Positions 20,985 to 32,797 of a stretch of DNA of 64,000 nucleotides are shown in pieces. The notes below the pieces were generated by a model that was not told where the DNA came from, did no database searches, and saw only the letters and a list, made by a program, of their open reading frames with translations. The DNA comes from Hygrocybe punicea (Eukaryota; Basidiomycota; Agaricomycetes; Agaricales; Hygrophoraceae). The position numbers and the translations under genes are program-made. Location of the stretch: the NCBI GenBank assembly GCA_963556145.1, contig OY744463.1:4588001-4652000 (forward strand), given 5' to 3'. Position 1 is the first letter of the stretch, and the number at the start of each line of letters is the position of its first letter.

Positions 20985-22203
20985 ACAACAGGAACTGCCT
21001 CAGAGCTACATTCGCATCTTAAGAAAGGAGAGGGGGTTGAAAATCAACCGAGTATTTTTGTTGCATAAAAGGCTCCTTTGGACTGGACTCTAGTCTCGAT
21101 CTGGGATGGTCGTACAAGGCTATGTAACGTCAAGTTCACACCTGTGTTTATTGTTCTAGTTTGATCGCTTCCACTTCCCCGTATTTTTCTTCACATTCAT
21201 CCCTGACATCCTCTGCGAGATCTCGTTCAAATGTTCTGTTTCCAAACATTGATCAACGAAAAATGATAGCCTGAACACCGAAATGGACCCACTCTTCCAG
21301 ATCGAACATATTCTTCAAAAGTGACTGCATCGCTTTGAGGTATCATAGGTTGCACCCTGAGTAGCAAAAGAGGGTAATATGCCTAATACTCATCTGATGA
21401 GTGCTTACACTAACTGAGGTTGTGCTGGGGTAGGTTCAATCGTGGCATGTTTCGGTATTAACGCCTGACGAGATACTGCATTCAAGTTACGAACGCGTCA
21501 ATAAGCGAACTTTGAGGAATGAAAAACTGATCACCAGCTTCACCCAAAGAGCCTCGCTGAGTGTATCTGGCTGTTTCTTTCTCGGGCACCATGGTTACAC
21601 GCAACTACAACAGGAACAGCGTGAGTTATGTGTGCCCAGTTAATGTACGTTGAAATATTCACAGTACGACCAGCAAGCTCAAAGCCTTCCATTTGTTCGA
21701 GAGCCATTTTGGCATCCTCCGCTCGCTTGTATCTATTTCACGATAATTATCAAGCCGAGACCGCTGTGGGAATTCAGACTTACTGGACGAACGCATAACC
21801 TTTACTGCGCCCTGTCGTGGGATCCAGTTTGAGATCAACAAATTCAAGTTCGCCGAAAGGTTCAAAGATCTGCTCAATATCGGATTCGGTGAGGTTGAAA
21901 TGCAAAGAACCAACATAGAGTCTGCAAAGAGGAAGGCATCAGTATCACTAGCAAATGTCGGATTATTTCTTACAGCATTGCTTCATGCGGGGCGTTGACT
22001 TCCGTGTTAAGATCGAGGTTTCCAAGGGTAACGATATCCCCTGTGAATTGCGGCGAAGGTGACCCCCCACCGACCACAGGGGATTCGCCAGCATTGGAGT
22101 TCAGTTGAATATGGCTTTCGTCAGGTTCTAAAGGTGGAGGAATGTCGTCGGATGCAGGATCGACCCTCAAGAGAGTTTGTGCGTCGGATTTCGCGATAAT
22201 CAT
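20985..22203 (-). pseudogene. chimeric gene: gene-A head fused to RBM39-like RRM exons
   Basis: The first exon (21974-22203) starts MIIAKSDAQ, a diverged copy of the N-terminus of gene A. It is then spliced in frame to exons 21784-21921 and 21663-21732, copies of RRM2 of the RBM39-like gene (LYVGSLHFNLTESDI, GRSKGYAFVQ, YKRAEDAKMALEQMEGFEL), and to an exon starting at 21604. Introns are kept, so this is a DNA-level duplication and not a retrocopy. Further downstream the acceptor before the next exon is lost (around 21488-21495), a TAA interrupts the RRM3 part (LEQ-stop near 21150), and the last exon of the parent is deleted although 3'-UTR-like sequence continues to about 20985. It could make a short RRM protein, but is decaying. 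Confidence 0.75.
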
Positions 22204-22890
22204 TTGCGATTGTGGATGGGCGGAAACAAGTCGTGATATATGATGCCAACAACAGAGATCGAAACTGCATGTTCCCGAAAGGTTACCGTCCGTTCGGAAT
22301 TGAACAGGTCAATTGTGTCCGTAGGACTACTCCAATCTTTTCCTGTTTGCCACCGTGACCAATGACGATACCTCCTGATGAGGAAACCGTAGTTGAGCCG
22401 CTTGAGCGCCCCAGACTCATCATAACATCGGGATGTCCTGAAATTGATTTATCAGTAAACCCACACTACCACTTCTCAGTTACTTATCCGATACCGCAGT
22501 TTCCCACTTGTGGCATATTCTGCAATGGCAATTGCTCTCTCGTCGTAGTCTTCGGTCCAGTGCTTGTTAGCACAACATTCGTCACGGTGGTGACCAACGA
22601 TCAAGGTCGTCCTCCGGTCAAAAATCGATCACAATTATGACCACAAGGCATCATATGCATCATATTTCACGACGGTGGGGTCTTATATATGAGCTAGGAT
22701 AAGAGATAAATCCTCCAAAGACGAAAACAACACGACACATGTAGTAAAAATACAGCATCGCCAATGTCATTATGAAATTGATATCCGTTTCATGTAGAAT
22801 AATCACGTCATTCAGGCCGTAAGCGTACGCGTGAAGGAACTTTCATGGAAAAACCAGCATCAGCCGTATACGAGAAACGTAGAATCAAAA
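22204..22890. other. region between chimeric gene and one-pass protein gene
   Basis: About 690 bases. The left part resembles the A/B divergent promoter. Open segments exist on the plus strand (22362-22640, with CGIFCNGNC), but no family was recognised and coding is doubtful. Confidence 0.4.
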
Positions 22891-24173
22891 CTAACGTTTC
22901 TCCAAGGTCCGCCTAAGAAAAATTCCACCTCGAACTTCTGTGGATTCGGATGATGGAACACCACGTTCAACAAGCATCAAGGCTGACGCCGGAGGGTTGT
23001 TGTCAGAGTCCAGACTATTAGCTCCAAGGAAAAGGTCGTGAGAGGAAGCCAAGCCAGAGGTGTCCAAAGCAGTACTAGTACCTCTTGACCGAGCGTTGAT
23101 CTGGTTTGGCGTTAAAAGGAGAAGGGAATTCGGATGAATTCCACACGTACCACCAGACCGCGAGAGCGACGCCTCATGATCACCTACGACAGTGTCATGA
23201 TTCTTCTTCAGGATGAGAGGCGGGGGAGGAGCCGGTAATGCTCTCGGTTGTACGAACCGCTCTCCGACATTGGCTGGGTACGTCAGGCTTGGTCTTGAAG
23301 GGTCACTGCCTGTGTAACAATGACCGTGCTGATGATGGAATAACCATGGACTTGGAGGTTCAGACATATCTACATTCTCATCCTCGATCAATGTGTGTCT
23401 CATACTTCCCAAATTGATGTTCTCGATGCTGACAGGACGCATGGAAGGGGAAAGAGGTGGGTCTTTCAAAGGATCTGCATGAAGCGCGATAGCCCGACCG
23501 ATAGTGTACTTCGTCTTCTTGTACCGAATGCGGCGGTAGTAGCGACAAAGCAAGGACCAGATGCAAAATGCCTGAATCGCCGAAAGCACTCCAACGAGTA
23601 CAAACACCCCAGCCATAGCTCCCGGGTTTTGAAAGAATCTATAGTTCAATAGAATCAGGTGATCAAACCGTAAGATGTTTGTTTTGGCTCACGAAGGTTT
23701 ACCCAAGACATTTTCAGGACCAGAGGGAGCAGTCGGATTGACAGCGGCATTGGGGGTTGATGCTGATTGGGCATGTTGGGGCTTTGAGCTGATAAAAGGA
23801 CTGGTAAACGCTTGTAACCCATGTGGAGACACGTCTGAAGTATGGCCAAATGAGGAGTCGAGCCGAGAGCTGGGCGACGCGGAAGGCAAAATGGATGAGC
23901 TGGAAGAGTTAACGGATGTTGATAGATGGAACGTGGGAGACACAGAATGACTTCTCGAGATAGTCTCAGATGTGGGAGTGGCGGTTATGTTGAAAGTTGA
24001 AGTCGAGCTAGTCCCGGTTGAAGATGAAGGCTCAAATAATGTGGAAGATTTCGCCGTCGTGGGAGCAGTTGCGGGAGCAATCGTCGTGAGAGACCCTGAT
24101 CTGCTTCGAAGTACCTATAAGGTTCTGGCAGCACGATCGTAATAGCGACTTGCATCAATGCAATGCTGGCCAT
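22891..24173 (-). CDS. one-pass Ser/Thr-rich membrane protein, paralogue of gene B
   Basis: Two clear exons, one ending at 23693 and one spanning 22891-23638, joined by a 54-nt intron. The first encodes a Ser/Thr-rich ectodomain (TTIAPATAPTTAKSS, SSSSSILPSASPSS). The second opens FFQNPGAMAGVFVLVG, closely matching FFQKTGAVAGVFVLVG of gene B at the same exon boundary, then one helix, a basic stretch (CRYYRRIRYKKTKY) and a cytosolic tail rich in Pro and Ser. The 5' end is not resolved: the Ser/Thr frame runs back only to about 24114, and a short ATG exon (24173) joins it in no acceptable phase. The function is unknown; a cell-surface role is inferred from the architecture. Confidence 0.65.
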
Positions 24174-24991
24174 AGTTTCCTAAGGTATTTGCGAAAACAA
24201 CATGGGCTGTGTCTGTTTGTATTATTACCGTTCAAAGTCGAAGTGATCTTGTAGAACAAGCAGATATCATTGACTGCCAGTGCAAGTCTGCGAGAGCGAG
24301 TTGTGTGTCAATCACAAACAGAAGAGGCTATCTAGCAAAGTGGAAAGACCCACGAAACAGGCCTGAACACTAAGCTGAAGCTTCCCCCGGTTAACTTCCA
24401 AAGTCGAGTAACAGAGAGGACTGAAGTCTCTCGGAGGAATGCAAACCAAAGGTGATGTATCATGTCCACGTATAAACGGTAAATGCGAAACGCTTCGCAA
24501 GTTCTGGGTCAGTTGATGTGTGACATTCCTTTGACATGTGTACTGGAAATTTGAAGTTCAGAAGGTCCTGGGTTTTCAGATGGATGAGAGAGAAAGGAGA
24601 TCTAGAAGAATCCGCTCATGTGTATTCTCCATATAGCAGCATTACGTACAAGCAAATGCCAAAATTGTCCCTTGCAGTAAACATTACGCATACTTTATCA
24701 TATCCACAAGGAAGGCAGCGTTCGATATCAGAGAACGATAGTCTAGAATAGTAACTTCGGTACAGAGTATGGGTAAGTGTCTTGTGTTGATTTCAGAGTC
24801 TGGGAACATACAGGAGTGCGGGGATCTGGTATTGCAATGAATGGGTATGCATCGGAACTTGTATTAGATGAACGAAAGTATTGGTAGTCGACGAAGCTAG
24901 AGACGTGAAGGAAATCGACCATTAGGCGAGAACAAGAATATACAGTGTAGTCTGTACCCACAATAACGTCTATGCTGAATTCCGACATCCA
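24174..24991. other. unassigned region
   Basis: About 820 bases. It may contain 5' exons of the upstream one-pass protein gene and the 3' flank of the Rab gene. A minus-strand open segment at 24743-24988 has no recognised family. No repeats seen. Confidence 0.4.
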
Positions 24992-26101
24992 TTAGCAGCA
25001 TTTGGTTCCAGGGAGCCAACTTTGTATTTTGAGTTTGACTGTTCCCCTTCGACGACCACCACTTAGACTACCAAAGCTGAGTCGACTTGAGCTGTTTACT
25101 CTCCGAAGTGCCCTATCGCCGTAACTGACACCGCTGCCAGACTTCTCCGGATCAAGTGCGCCTGATTCAATGGAGAGCAAAATGGACCTGGCAGCTAAGA
25201 GAAACGGCGCCTCGACGTTGTCGCCCGTGAGTGAAGATGCCTCTAGAAAATGCACATCTGTTCTCAGATCGTCAGTTCAGAATAAAAACGACCAGACAAG
25301 ATCACTGTTTCCTACCATTTTCAGACGCCCATCTGCTGGCCTCTGCCCACTCCACTTCACGTTCATCTTCTCGATCGGTTTTATTCCCAACGAGAACTAT
25401 TACCAGATGGGGGCTAGCCAAGGCCCTAGCATCTGCGAGCCAACGCGATAAGTTCGCGAAAGATTCTCGACTGGAAAAAGTGATGTGTAAGCAGTGTGCC
25501 TCCTGAACTCGAGCACAGACGTGTACTAACCTGGTAATATCATAGACCAGTATTGCGCCAGCTGCTCCGCGATAGTAGCTGCGCGTCACGGACCTGATCG
25601 GAGGGTATCAGATTACACAAGACAACAGGAGACCAGCAGCATTCTACGGACCGAAATCGCTCTTGTCCTGCGGTATCCCAAAGCTATTGACAGAGATTTA
25701 CAACGAATTTGCGATACAGAGCCGCCGCAACTATACCTGAAGCTTAATTCTCTTCTCTCCCAGTTTGACCGTACGACTCGAGAACTCCACGCCAATTGTA
25801 TGTTGGGAATGATCCTTGACTGAAAACCCGTGGATCAAATGTAGGAGGAACTTGGCAGCAGAACATACATGAATTTTGAGTGAAGTGGTGGAGTAGACAG
25901 GATTTCCCGGTGCCAGCCTCTCCTGCAACGGTCTCAGTTGAGACACAGCTGGAAGTCGAGCTTAGCACAAACCAATGATGATGTATTTCATGAGAAAATC
26001 TGATAACCCGTTAACACACTGGAGGACTAGTACAGTGTGAACGGTGAAATACCGTATGTCTCCAAAAGTTCTGTTGCATCGTCGTAATCGTTGATTGCCA
26101 T
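24992..26101 (-). CDS. YPT4: Rab4-type small GTPase
   Basis: Eight small exons: 26053-26101, 25973-25999, 25869-25922, 25737-25819, 25652-25683, 25531-25593, 25316-25470 and 24992-25257; total 242 residues. The G motifs are all present: GEAGTGKSC (P-loop), HTIGVEF (switch I), WDTAGQERF (switch II), GNKTD and SSLTG. The N-terminus [26 protein letters not shown], and [17 protein letters not shown] after the last G motif are Rab4 hallmarks, distinguishing it from Rab2 and Rab14. The C-terminal CC is a geranylgeranylation site. Rab4 controls fast recycling from early endosomes; fission yeast has Ypt4. All seven introns are 50-60 nt and in phase. Confidence 0.93.
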
Positions 26102-26565
26102 GGTCGTAAGTGTGGTGCTATTACATAATAAGCTTCAAGTTCAGGTTCAGCCTGAGGTTGTGGCCTGAACCCATCATCCAATGCATTGACATTTTAATGT
26201 TCACAGTGGCCCGACCAACGAGGGAAACAATTATTCTGATGCTGGTATATATCCCACCCAAAATTGCTATATGAGGCAAGACGACAAGGCCATACTCTTT
26301 GGCCATGGCCACAGCGGGAGGACCAAAATGCGGCCGTCTACTAGTAGTACCGTCTCGGAGTGAAACAGGGTTTTGAGTAGGATTCGCAGCTCATTATGTC
26401 GAGAATCGATCACCACGAATTCCAAGTTCGTGTTACTTTAAGATCGACATCGCCTAACCGTGGATGTCGACATCTACTTACAAAGACATAGTTAAACAGG
26501 AATGTGAATTCACAGTTCAGTACTTTCATCAGGGGACGACCTTGCAACGTAACCTCGTGCCCTTC
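26102..26565. other. intergenic, Rab4-type gene and CAP gene
   Basis: About 460 bases upstream of the Rab gene and downstream of the CAP gene. No gene recognised. Confidence 0.45.
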
Positions 26566-27486
26566 TCATCTGTGTCTTCCAACATTCTCCCTAATATATA
26601 TCATTAATTGAGCTTGGCGGTGGTAAAATAAGAGGAATACATACGGATATCGTCCTTGATAGTTACCTGGGGGGTCATACCTGCAAACAATATTCTTCGA
26701 AGCTTGGGAAAAGATCGTGCCGGGCCCGCAGTTTGCAATGGCACACGCAACCTGTTTACTACTTTTCCAGACGACCTGCAAAACGAGTAATCAGCAGTAG
26801 CGTCGATGTAAAAGACGTAGTTGTTTACCTGAGTGAAATGACCTGTGCCATGGGAGAAACCGGGGTGATTATAATCGTATTTGGCTAGCAGAGCAGCAAA
26901 AAAAAATCAACAACACGAAATGTGGTGGAGAAGGCCTATTACTGACAAGCTTCATCCATCCAATCCTTGAGCCCGTCGGAGAAGCCATAGGCGCTCCCAG
27001 TTCCGGCAGCCTAGAACGTTCAAGTCGGTATGTAATTACCAAAATATCATTTGTACAACTACTCACCAGATTCTCACCATATTTACCGCCACCATTGCTA
27101 GTGAATCATGATCAGCACATCATTGGCATATATCGGAAGTGTCCGAACGCTTGCCTGTGCTCGAACTTGCAGTGTTCCGCCCATTGGAGCGTCCCAGGGT
27201 AAAGGGCGTTACTCCATGTGAGGGGTGGGGCCCCGTATTGAGCTCTGTACGCGTTGTGTTTCTTTACGACCTCGTTCTTCCAGTCATCGAAGAAGGCGGG
27301 AAGTCCAGAGCCTTCAAATTCCACGTCTACACCGAACGAGAGGGGAGTGGATACGATCTGGCCAGACTCGGGCAGGGTAGGTGAATCAAATAAGGTGATT
27401 CCGTTGTCATAAATAACCTGACTCGGAAGAGCATGGCTAATAGCAGCAAGAGCGATCACAGTGAGTAGAGGCGCTTGGAAATACAT
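26566..27486 (-). CDS. secreted CAP/PR-1-like protein
   Basis: Six exons: 27155-27486, 27067-27097, 26947-27010, 26829-26884, 26645-26775 and 26566-26590; 212 residues. The N-terminus MYFQAPLLTVIALAAISHA is a signal peptide. The CAP domain follows with VKKHNAYRAQYGAPPL, LQWAEHCKFEHSNGGGKYGENL, NHPGFSHGTGHFTQVVWK, and C-terminal NIVCRYDPPGNYQG, the CAP signature blocks, including the His and Glu residues of the conserved cavity. Fungal PR-1-like proteins bind sterols and are secreted. Intron 1 starts GCAAGC, a GC-AG intron (27098-27154); the family motif CKFEHSNGG requires it. The gene is in minus orientation beside the Rab4 gene. Confidence 0.93.
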
Positions 27487-27774
27487 GTCGGAGAAGTGCA
27501 CAGAGCTGGAGGAAGCTGCCAGTGAGAGTGATCTGGCTTTTTAAAGCAAGTCTCTGCGCAGAGCCGAACCAGCCGCAAGATTTCGTTTGAGCATGAAACC
27601 TGGAACCCGAAAAGACCTGGACCATTCCAGCTAGAAAGCTCGATACAGAACAACCTTCCAACACGAGTCCACCGCCCGCTGTCCGCCAGGAACGGAGCGC
27701 TGGCCCAGAGTGCGCGTACGCATGGTAAGGATGGATCTCCGAGTCGGCGGCCGCAATTTGTTCAATTTTGCATA

Positions 27775-30700
27775 TTGCCCTGGGCGATCGCTTGGCGATC
27801 GCTTGAACGCTTCGGGATCCATAACCTTCCCGTTAACCCATTTGTTGTTGCAATTGAACAACCCAGCCGGCCCTTCATGGTCATGCAGGTCGTTGTGCCG
27901 AGTGTTTCGTCTGTGTACCGTCACCATCCTCTCAAGGTCGACCCTTTCAAAGAAGAGGATATCAAGGCAAACCTTGAGAAACTTCAAAATGTAATTATAT
28001 CCCCTTTTTGATCTGGCCACTAATTTTCTTCCCTCGTTTCTAGACCAAGTTCAAGGTGAAGAAGAACAAGAACGAAGAATTCAGTTTGGAGACGGTCCAC
28101 AGCCGTATTGCCATGATAGGCTACGAACCCTTTGACATACAGGTTCCATTCAGAGACCACGCCGTAGATTCCTCTCCCACGAGTATGGTGGCAATACACA
28201 GCAAACCTTTCCCTCGATCAAGCAAACCTTCATAGATCAACATGGGTATAATGACTTTATGTATCCAAGCATTGTCTGGCACCCCTTTGCACCCCAGATT
28301 CCTGGTGCTCCAGGTCTCTTTTTGAAGAAAAACCAGCAATCAATCCCTGGCCTCAGATCCAGAGGGTCATCGTTCGTCTCGAACGAAACGCGTGGCTATA
28401 CGTCGGTCAGTACAGGATGTCTCCAGCACCATCTCTCACCAAAGAGGAGTGGAACTCCCAAAAGCCAGTAGTGTGTTTGTTTTTGTTTAGATTCTCTTGC
28501 TATCTTTATTCATAACCAACATATGGAAACCGAGAGTGATCAGCTAGTTTTCGGATCTGCCGTGTCAAGTCCGACGCGGCATGGCATCAAGACCCGGGAC
28601 ACCATTCCTTAGTATTCTGAGTCACTCACTTTAAGAAAGTCTGTAATTATTTTCTTTCAATCTTTGAAAACAAAATTGAAAAAAAACTGGATACTAGTCT
28701 GAATGGTCCCTGCTATAAGCTATTTGACTCACACAAATGCTGAGTCCTAGAATGCATAACAAATGACTACAAAAGTCATAAGTAAATGAAAGAAATAATG
28801 AAAGGCATCTAGCTCACCTCAGCATTTACATGAGTCAAATGGCTTCATTGTTATGGGACATCTTAGGGATGGCTCCAGCAAGTCAGACAACAATCAAGTG
28901 ATCAGAGAGTAATGAGATGCAAGGATGAATTACAAGCACTAATTTATTAATTTTCTTTATTTCCTGCTGCTCTGCACAATTCAATCAATACCACATTGCT
29001 GTTGTGCCAAGGGCTCAACCCCTTAATAACTTGTATTGTGTCCACATTCACTGTGAATGAATGGAGTCTCATAGGTGCCGGCCTAGTAGATGTGTCAAAA
29101 GCACAGTAAACATGAATGATACTGGACAAGTGTTTGGACAGTCAGTGCAAATATTTGGAGCAAGATAACCAAATGAGACAACATTTCTTCCTAGGCTGAA
29201 CTTCAACTTTACATGGGTTGGAATTTTACATTATTGCAGTAGCATTCCAAGACAATGATAATAAAAACAATGCAGCTATAACAGGGAGGTTCACAGAATT
29301 CCCTCCTTGCCTGAACCAGACCATCACTACCCTGATCCCAACAATTGAGAGGCTTTGAGAAAAGGGTATATATATGTTAACTCTTCTGCTCATTGTGAAG
29401 CCAACTTTTGTTACCTAACTAGATCATGGAAGATATTGGATAATATGATATGCTCGTATACAACTTCCCTTACAACATTGAGCTAGGAGGGGTGCAGGAA
29501 GATAGAAGGCTGTAGAGCAACCTGGGACATTGCAAGCAATGGCAAGCATTGGAATCACAAGCTTATGCTGAAGCCTGAAGTATTTGCTATGGAATAAGTC
29601 ATATCACTGTGCAACAGCCACACTTGTACACCAAAACATGAGAGTCATGCATAATGCAGCAAGGCTCAGGGCTGAAGAACAGAACAATAACAACATGACA
29701 TCCCATTACCACATGACCCCAATGTGAATGTCTGTATGCATAGCAATGTATTGGAGGCAGGGTTCTTGACGAAAGGGGCAATTCATATCATAGGCACATA
29801 CCCCCTTACGATTCATTTCCAATATACCTCCTTTTACATATATTAGTTGTATATTGCATCAGCTCCCGCTCCTTTATATTCTATTCACTAGTGTAGTTTG
29901 TGTTCACGCTCATTTCCACCTTCGCATGAACACCAGGTATGATACCATTCTATTCTACATGTAGTACATTCGGTACTCACAATACACACGCTCGTTTCCA
30001 CCTTCGCGTGAACACCAGCCCACATTCTTCAACCCGTCGTCCCGCCAAGACCATTTCCACTCCGGCTCACTAACCTTCGTCAGTTCTGACTGATAAAACA
30101 GCTAAGGAAAGAATAAGATCTAAAGAATAAGCTAGAGAATATGTAAGTATATATTATGAAAGTAGATGAAGGAGTATCATGTACATCTCATTATGTTGTG
30201 GTAAACCATACTGAGATGTCCATATAAGGAATCTGTGACTAGGAGTGAATAATTATATAGTAAAGGTAAATGAATGGAGTCCAGCTTGTATATTCAATAC
30301 AATGGATGGTTACCGCTGTGGTGAATGTGGCCTTTGTAGGCACAGATTCAGGGGGTGCAAGTCCTTGTTGATGGGGTCAGACTGTCAGAACCCAAACTCA
30401 ACTTGTTTGTATGTATGTACACATAACACTATATACCTATATAGTATCTATCAAGAGTGTACTGAGAAAATGGTGAATAATGGAGTGGAGGGAATGTGAG
30501 GGGAAGGGAGATGAAAGGAAGGGAGATGAAGGGAAAGTAAGAGAGATCAGAGTTCACAGAGATATCAATCTCTACACCACAGGAAACCAAGAAGCCCATC
30601 CTTGAGTCCTTGATGTATAAAAGGCTATAGTCAGTATGTGATTCATTAGAATTAGTCTGGTTCTCATCCCTCAGTTGTCTACTCTTGTACTATTGAAATT

Positions 30701-31649
30701 TCTGTTTTCTCTTCTGTTTGTAATTCATCCTTGAGTCTCATTACTCTCTGATCCCTTGATAGTTGTCTGACTTGCTGGAGCCATCCCTAAGATGTCCCAT
30801 AACAATGAAGCCATTTGACTCATGTAAATGCTGAGGTGAGCTAGATGCCTTTCATTATTTCTTTCATTTACTTATGACTTTTGTAGTCATTTGTTATGCA
30901 TTCTAGGACTCAGCATTTGTGTGAGTCAAATAGCTTATAGCAGGGACCATTCAGACTAGTATCCAGTTTTTTTCAATTTTGTTTTCAAAGATTGAAAGAA
31001 AATAATTACAGACTTTCTTAAAGTGAGTGACTCAGAATACTAAGGAATGGTGTCCCGGGTCTTGATGCCATGCCGCGTCGGACTTGACACGGCAGATTCG
31101 AAAACTAGCTGATCACTCTCGGTTTCCATACAACAGGTTCGGAATACCTGGGCTACGAAGATATTCACTGAAGACTGGGGAAGATTAGTTCGAGCTCGGG
31201 TGACTCTTCGATTGCGGCACCGTCGAGAGCCAACGAAGGATGAACTAGATACAGCCTTGGATGAACACAACAACAAATTTCGAACCATAACACCAGAGGA
31301 CGTTGCTCGTGCCTATGCTCAGGGGGATGAGGTGAATCGCTCGTTACCTGTCCTGCTTCGCGTGACAGATTAGACTATCGGCGTGTGGTTCATGAAGTGT
31401 GTCGGATATGACCAAGACTTCCAGAGCAACATTGTAGAAAAATTCTCCACTTGGGTTCCGCCACCCTCCACTCGCAAAACTGGCAAAGGCCCAAAGAATA
31501 CACCCAACAGGTCTTCCAAAAATAAGTCTGGGGGCAAACGCAAGCGACAGCAGGGATATCTTACAGATGACGATGTGGCTTTGGAAAATCAGGTCGAAGA
31601 GATTCGTTACCAACCGCGGGGAACGCGCTCTCGCCCACTCTGCTTGTAA
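27775..31649 (+). pseudogene. DUF6697-type gene, frameshifted and carrying a 2.6-kb transposon
   Basis: Recognisable DUF6697-like blocks in order: FLSHEYGGNTQQTFPSIKQ and YPSIVWHPFAPQIPGAPGLF (28174-28320), NAWLYVGQYRMSPAPSLTKEEW (28390-28465), then after the transposon VRNTWATKIFTEDWGRLVRA (31137-31330) and a last exon (31373-31649) with FMKCVGYDQDFQSNIVEKF and a basic tail. Two frame changes are needed, near 28172 and near 28330 in an A run. The 28470 exon ends at a GT and the next begins after CAACAG, and the transposon lies between them. An upstream exon (27880-28011, then 28046 onward) appears to belong to the same gene but its start is unresolved. Function of DUF6697 is unknown. Confidence 0.65.
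28522..31130. mobile_element. non-autonomous inverted-repeat DNA transposon
   Basis: A 2609-bp element with terminal inverted repeats of about 410 bp (28522-28936 and 30722-31130), starting TATGGAAACCGAGAG and ending with its complement. It is flanked by CAACA on both sides (28517-28521, 31131-31135), a 5-bp target duplication. Each arm contains a smaller imperfect inverted repeat (GCTATTTGACTCACAC with its partner). The interior is AT-rich, contains two related 30-bp copies (around 29910 and 29985) and has no ORF resembling a transposase; the longest, 84 codons at 30245, matches nothing I know. The family is not identified; a transposase must come from elsewhere. Confidence 0.9.
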
Positions 31650-32797
31650 AATAATCTGGGGTGCGCGTTGTTTAATGGATCTGTGGTCTGATCGCAAAGA
31701 TCACAAACAACAATTCGCCTCTGCACACCCTGTTTCCCATTTCGACATTCCATAAGTCATGCCAGTTGCATCGCCGGCAATTGTCTCGACGACGACCTAG
31801 TTGCCATAAAAGACCACAAGAGACTCGGTGTAGCTCAATTGAAAAAAGGCATTCGATCTGTATACAGCAGGGGACAACATGTATGGTCACTGACATATAC
31901 ATAAGAGCCAAACGTCCACATTGCTCTGGTATCAATGATCTATCGCCGGAGCGAGGACCTAAGCCAGGAGGGATAGTGCTTCTTCCATACTTCGTAAGTT
32001 TTGCGCCATTTCCCTGACATTGGTCTCAGCAATTGGTGTTATAATTCGGATAAGCTGGAAAAAAAAACACTTCCTTTGCTACATATACCTATTACCGTAA
32101 TGTCGATCGAATAGTGGTGCAAGCAACCTGCAAGGGACGATTGTCGCTCCCGTGCATTGTGCAATCATCCCAGGAAATCGACTGATGAGAGATTATGGGT
32201 ATAGGTCACTGCATGAAAAAAAAAAACAAGCAATAGGGGTTAACATTAATCATTGCCGACGTTGGACTGAGGCGGAGTCCAAGTTCAAGCGTTCACCGTC
32301 AATCTCTTCAAGAACTCTACCGTGAGTAAGACGCGCAAAGGGCTGAACTGTCTTACCCGACGTCAAGAGATAAGCATGGTGAAAGGAGCAGTATTGCTCT
32401 GGCACCCAGATTCAATCCCATTGTGGGATATTTGCGACGGTACCAAAATCCTAACCAGAGTCAGTTGACAGTCTTAGAAACTTGTCGCTGGCCAAAAGGC
32501 GGAATAACATTTTCGGTTGACAATCTACTGCAGAGAAGAGTTATCCGAGGGAAGAGCGAGGAATACGATATCCAGGAGGCATCAACAATGGAACCTGCCT
32601 CTGTGCATTCACACCCCCCCCGACATCCCAACAACTTTTGTGAAAATCGGCTTGGCAGAATATTTTGAGAATTAAACAGTAAGAAAGAAGAGGAGGTTTG
32701 CAATCAACCAACTATAAATGTCGAAGTATTTTTCTGTTTTAAAAAGAGAACATTCAGTGAAGACTTCACGTCGAACTGGTAACCCGGGTGTTGATGA
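31650..32797. other. unassigned region downstream of the DUF6697 gene
   Basis: About 1150 bases. No convincing exon chain on either strand; several 60-90-codon open segments exist but none resembles a known family. The right part is the 3' flank of the RBM39-like gene, related to 20985-21110. Confidence 0.4.

Noticed and set aside
27781..27806. Direct repeat GGCGATCGCTT
   Set aside because: Only two short copies in a row; no feature could be tied to it.
30245..30499. Transposase ORF inside the 2.6-kb element
   Set aside because: 84 codons with Cys-rich but unrecognisable sequence; no DDE, YR or other motif.
28522..31130. LTR retrotransposon
   Set aside because: The two similar ends are inverted, not direct, and no gag or pol is present.
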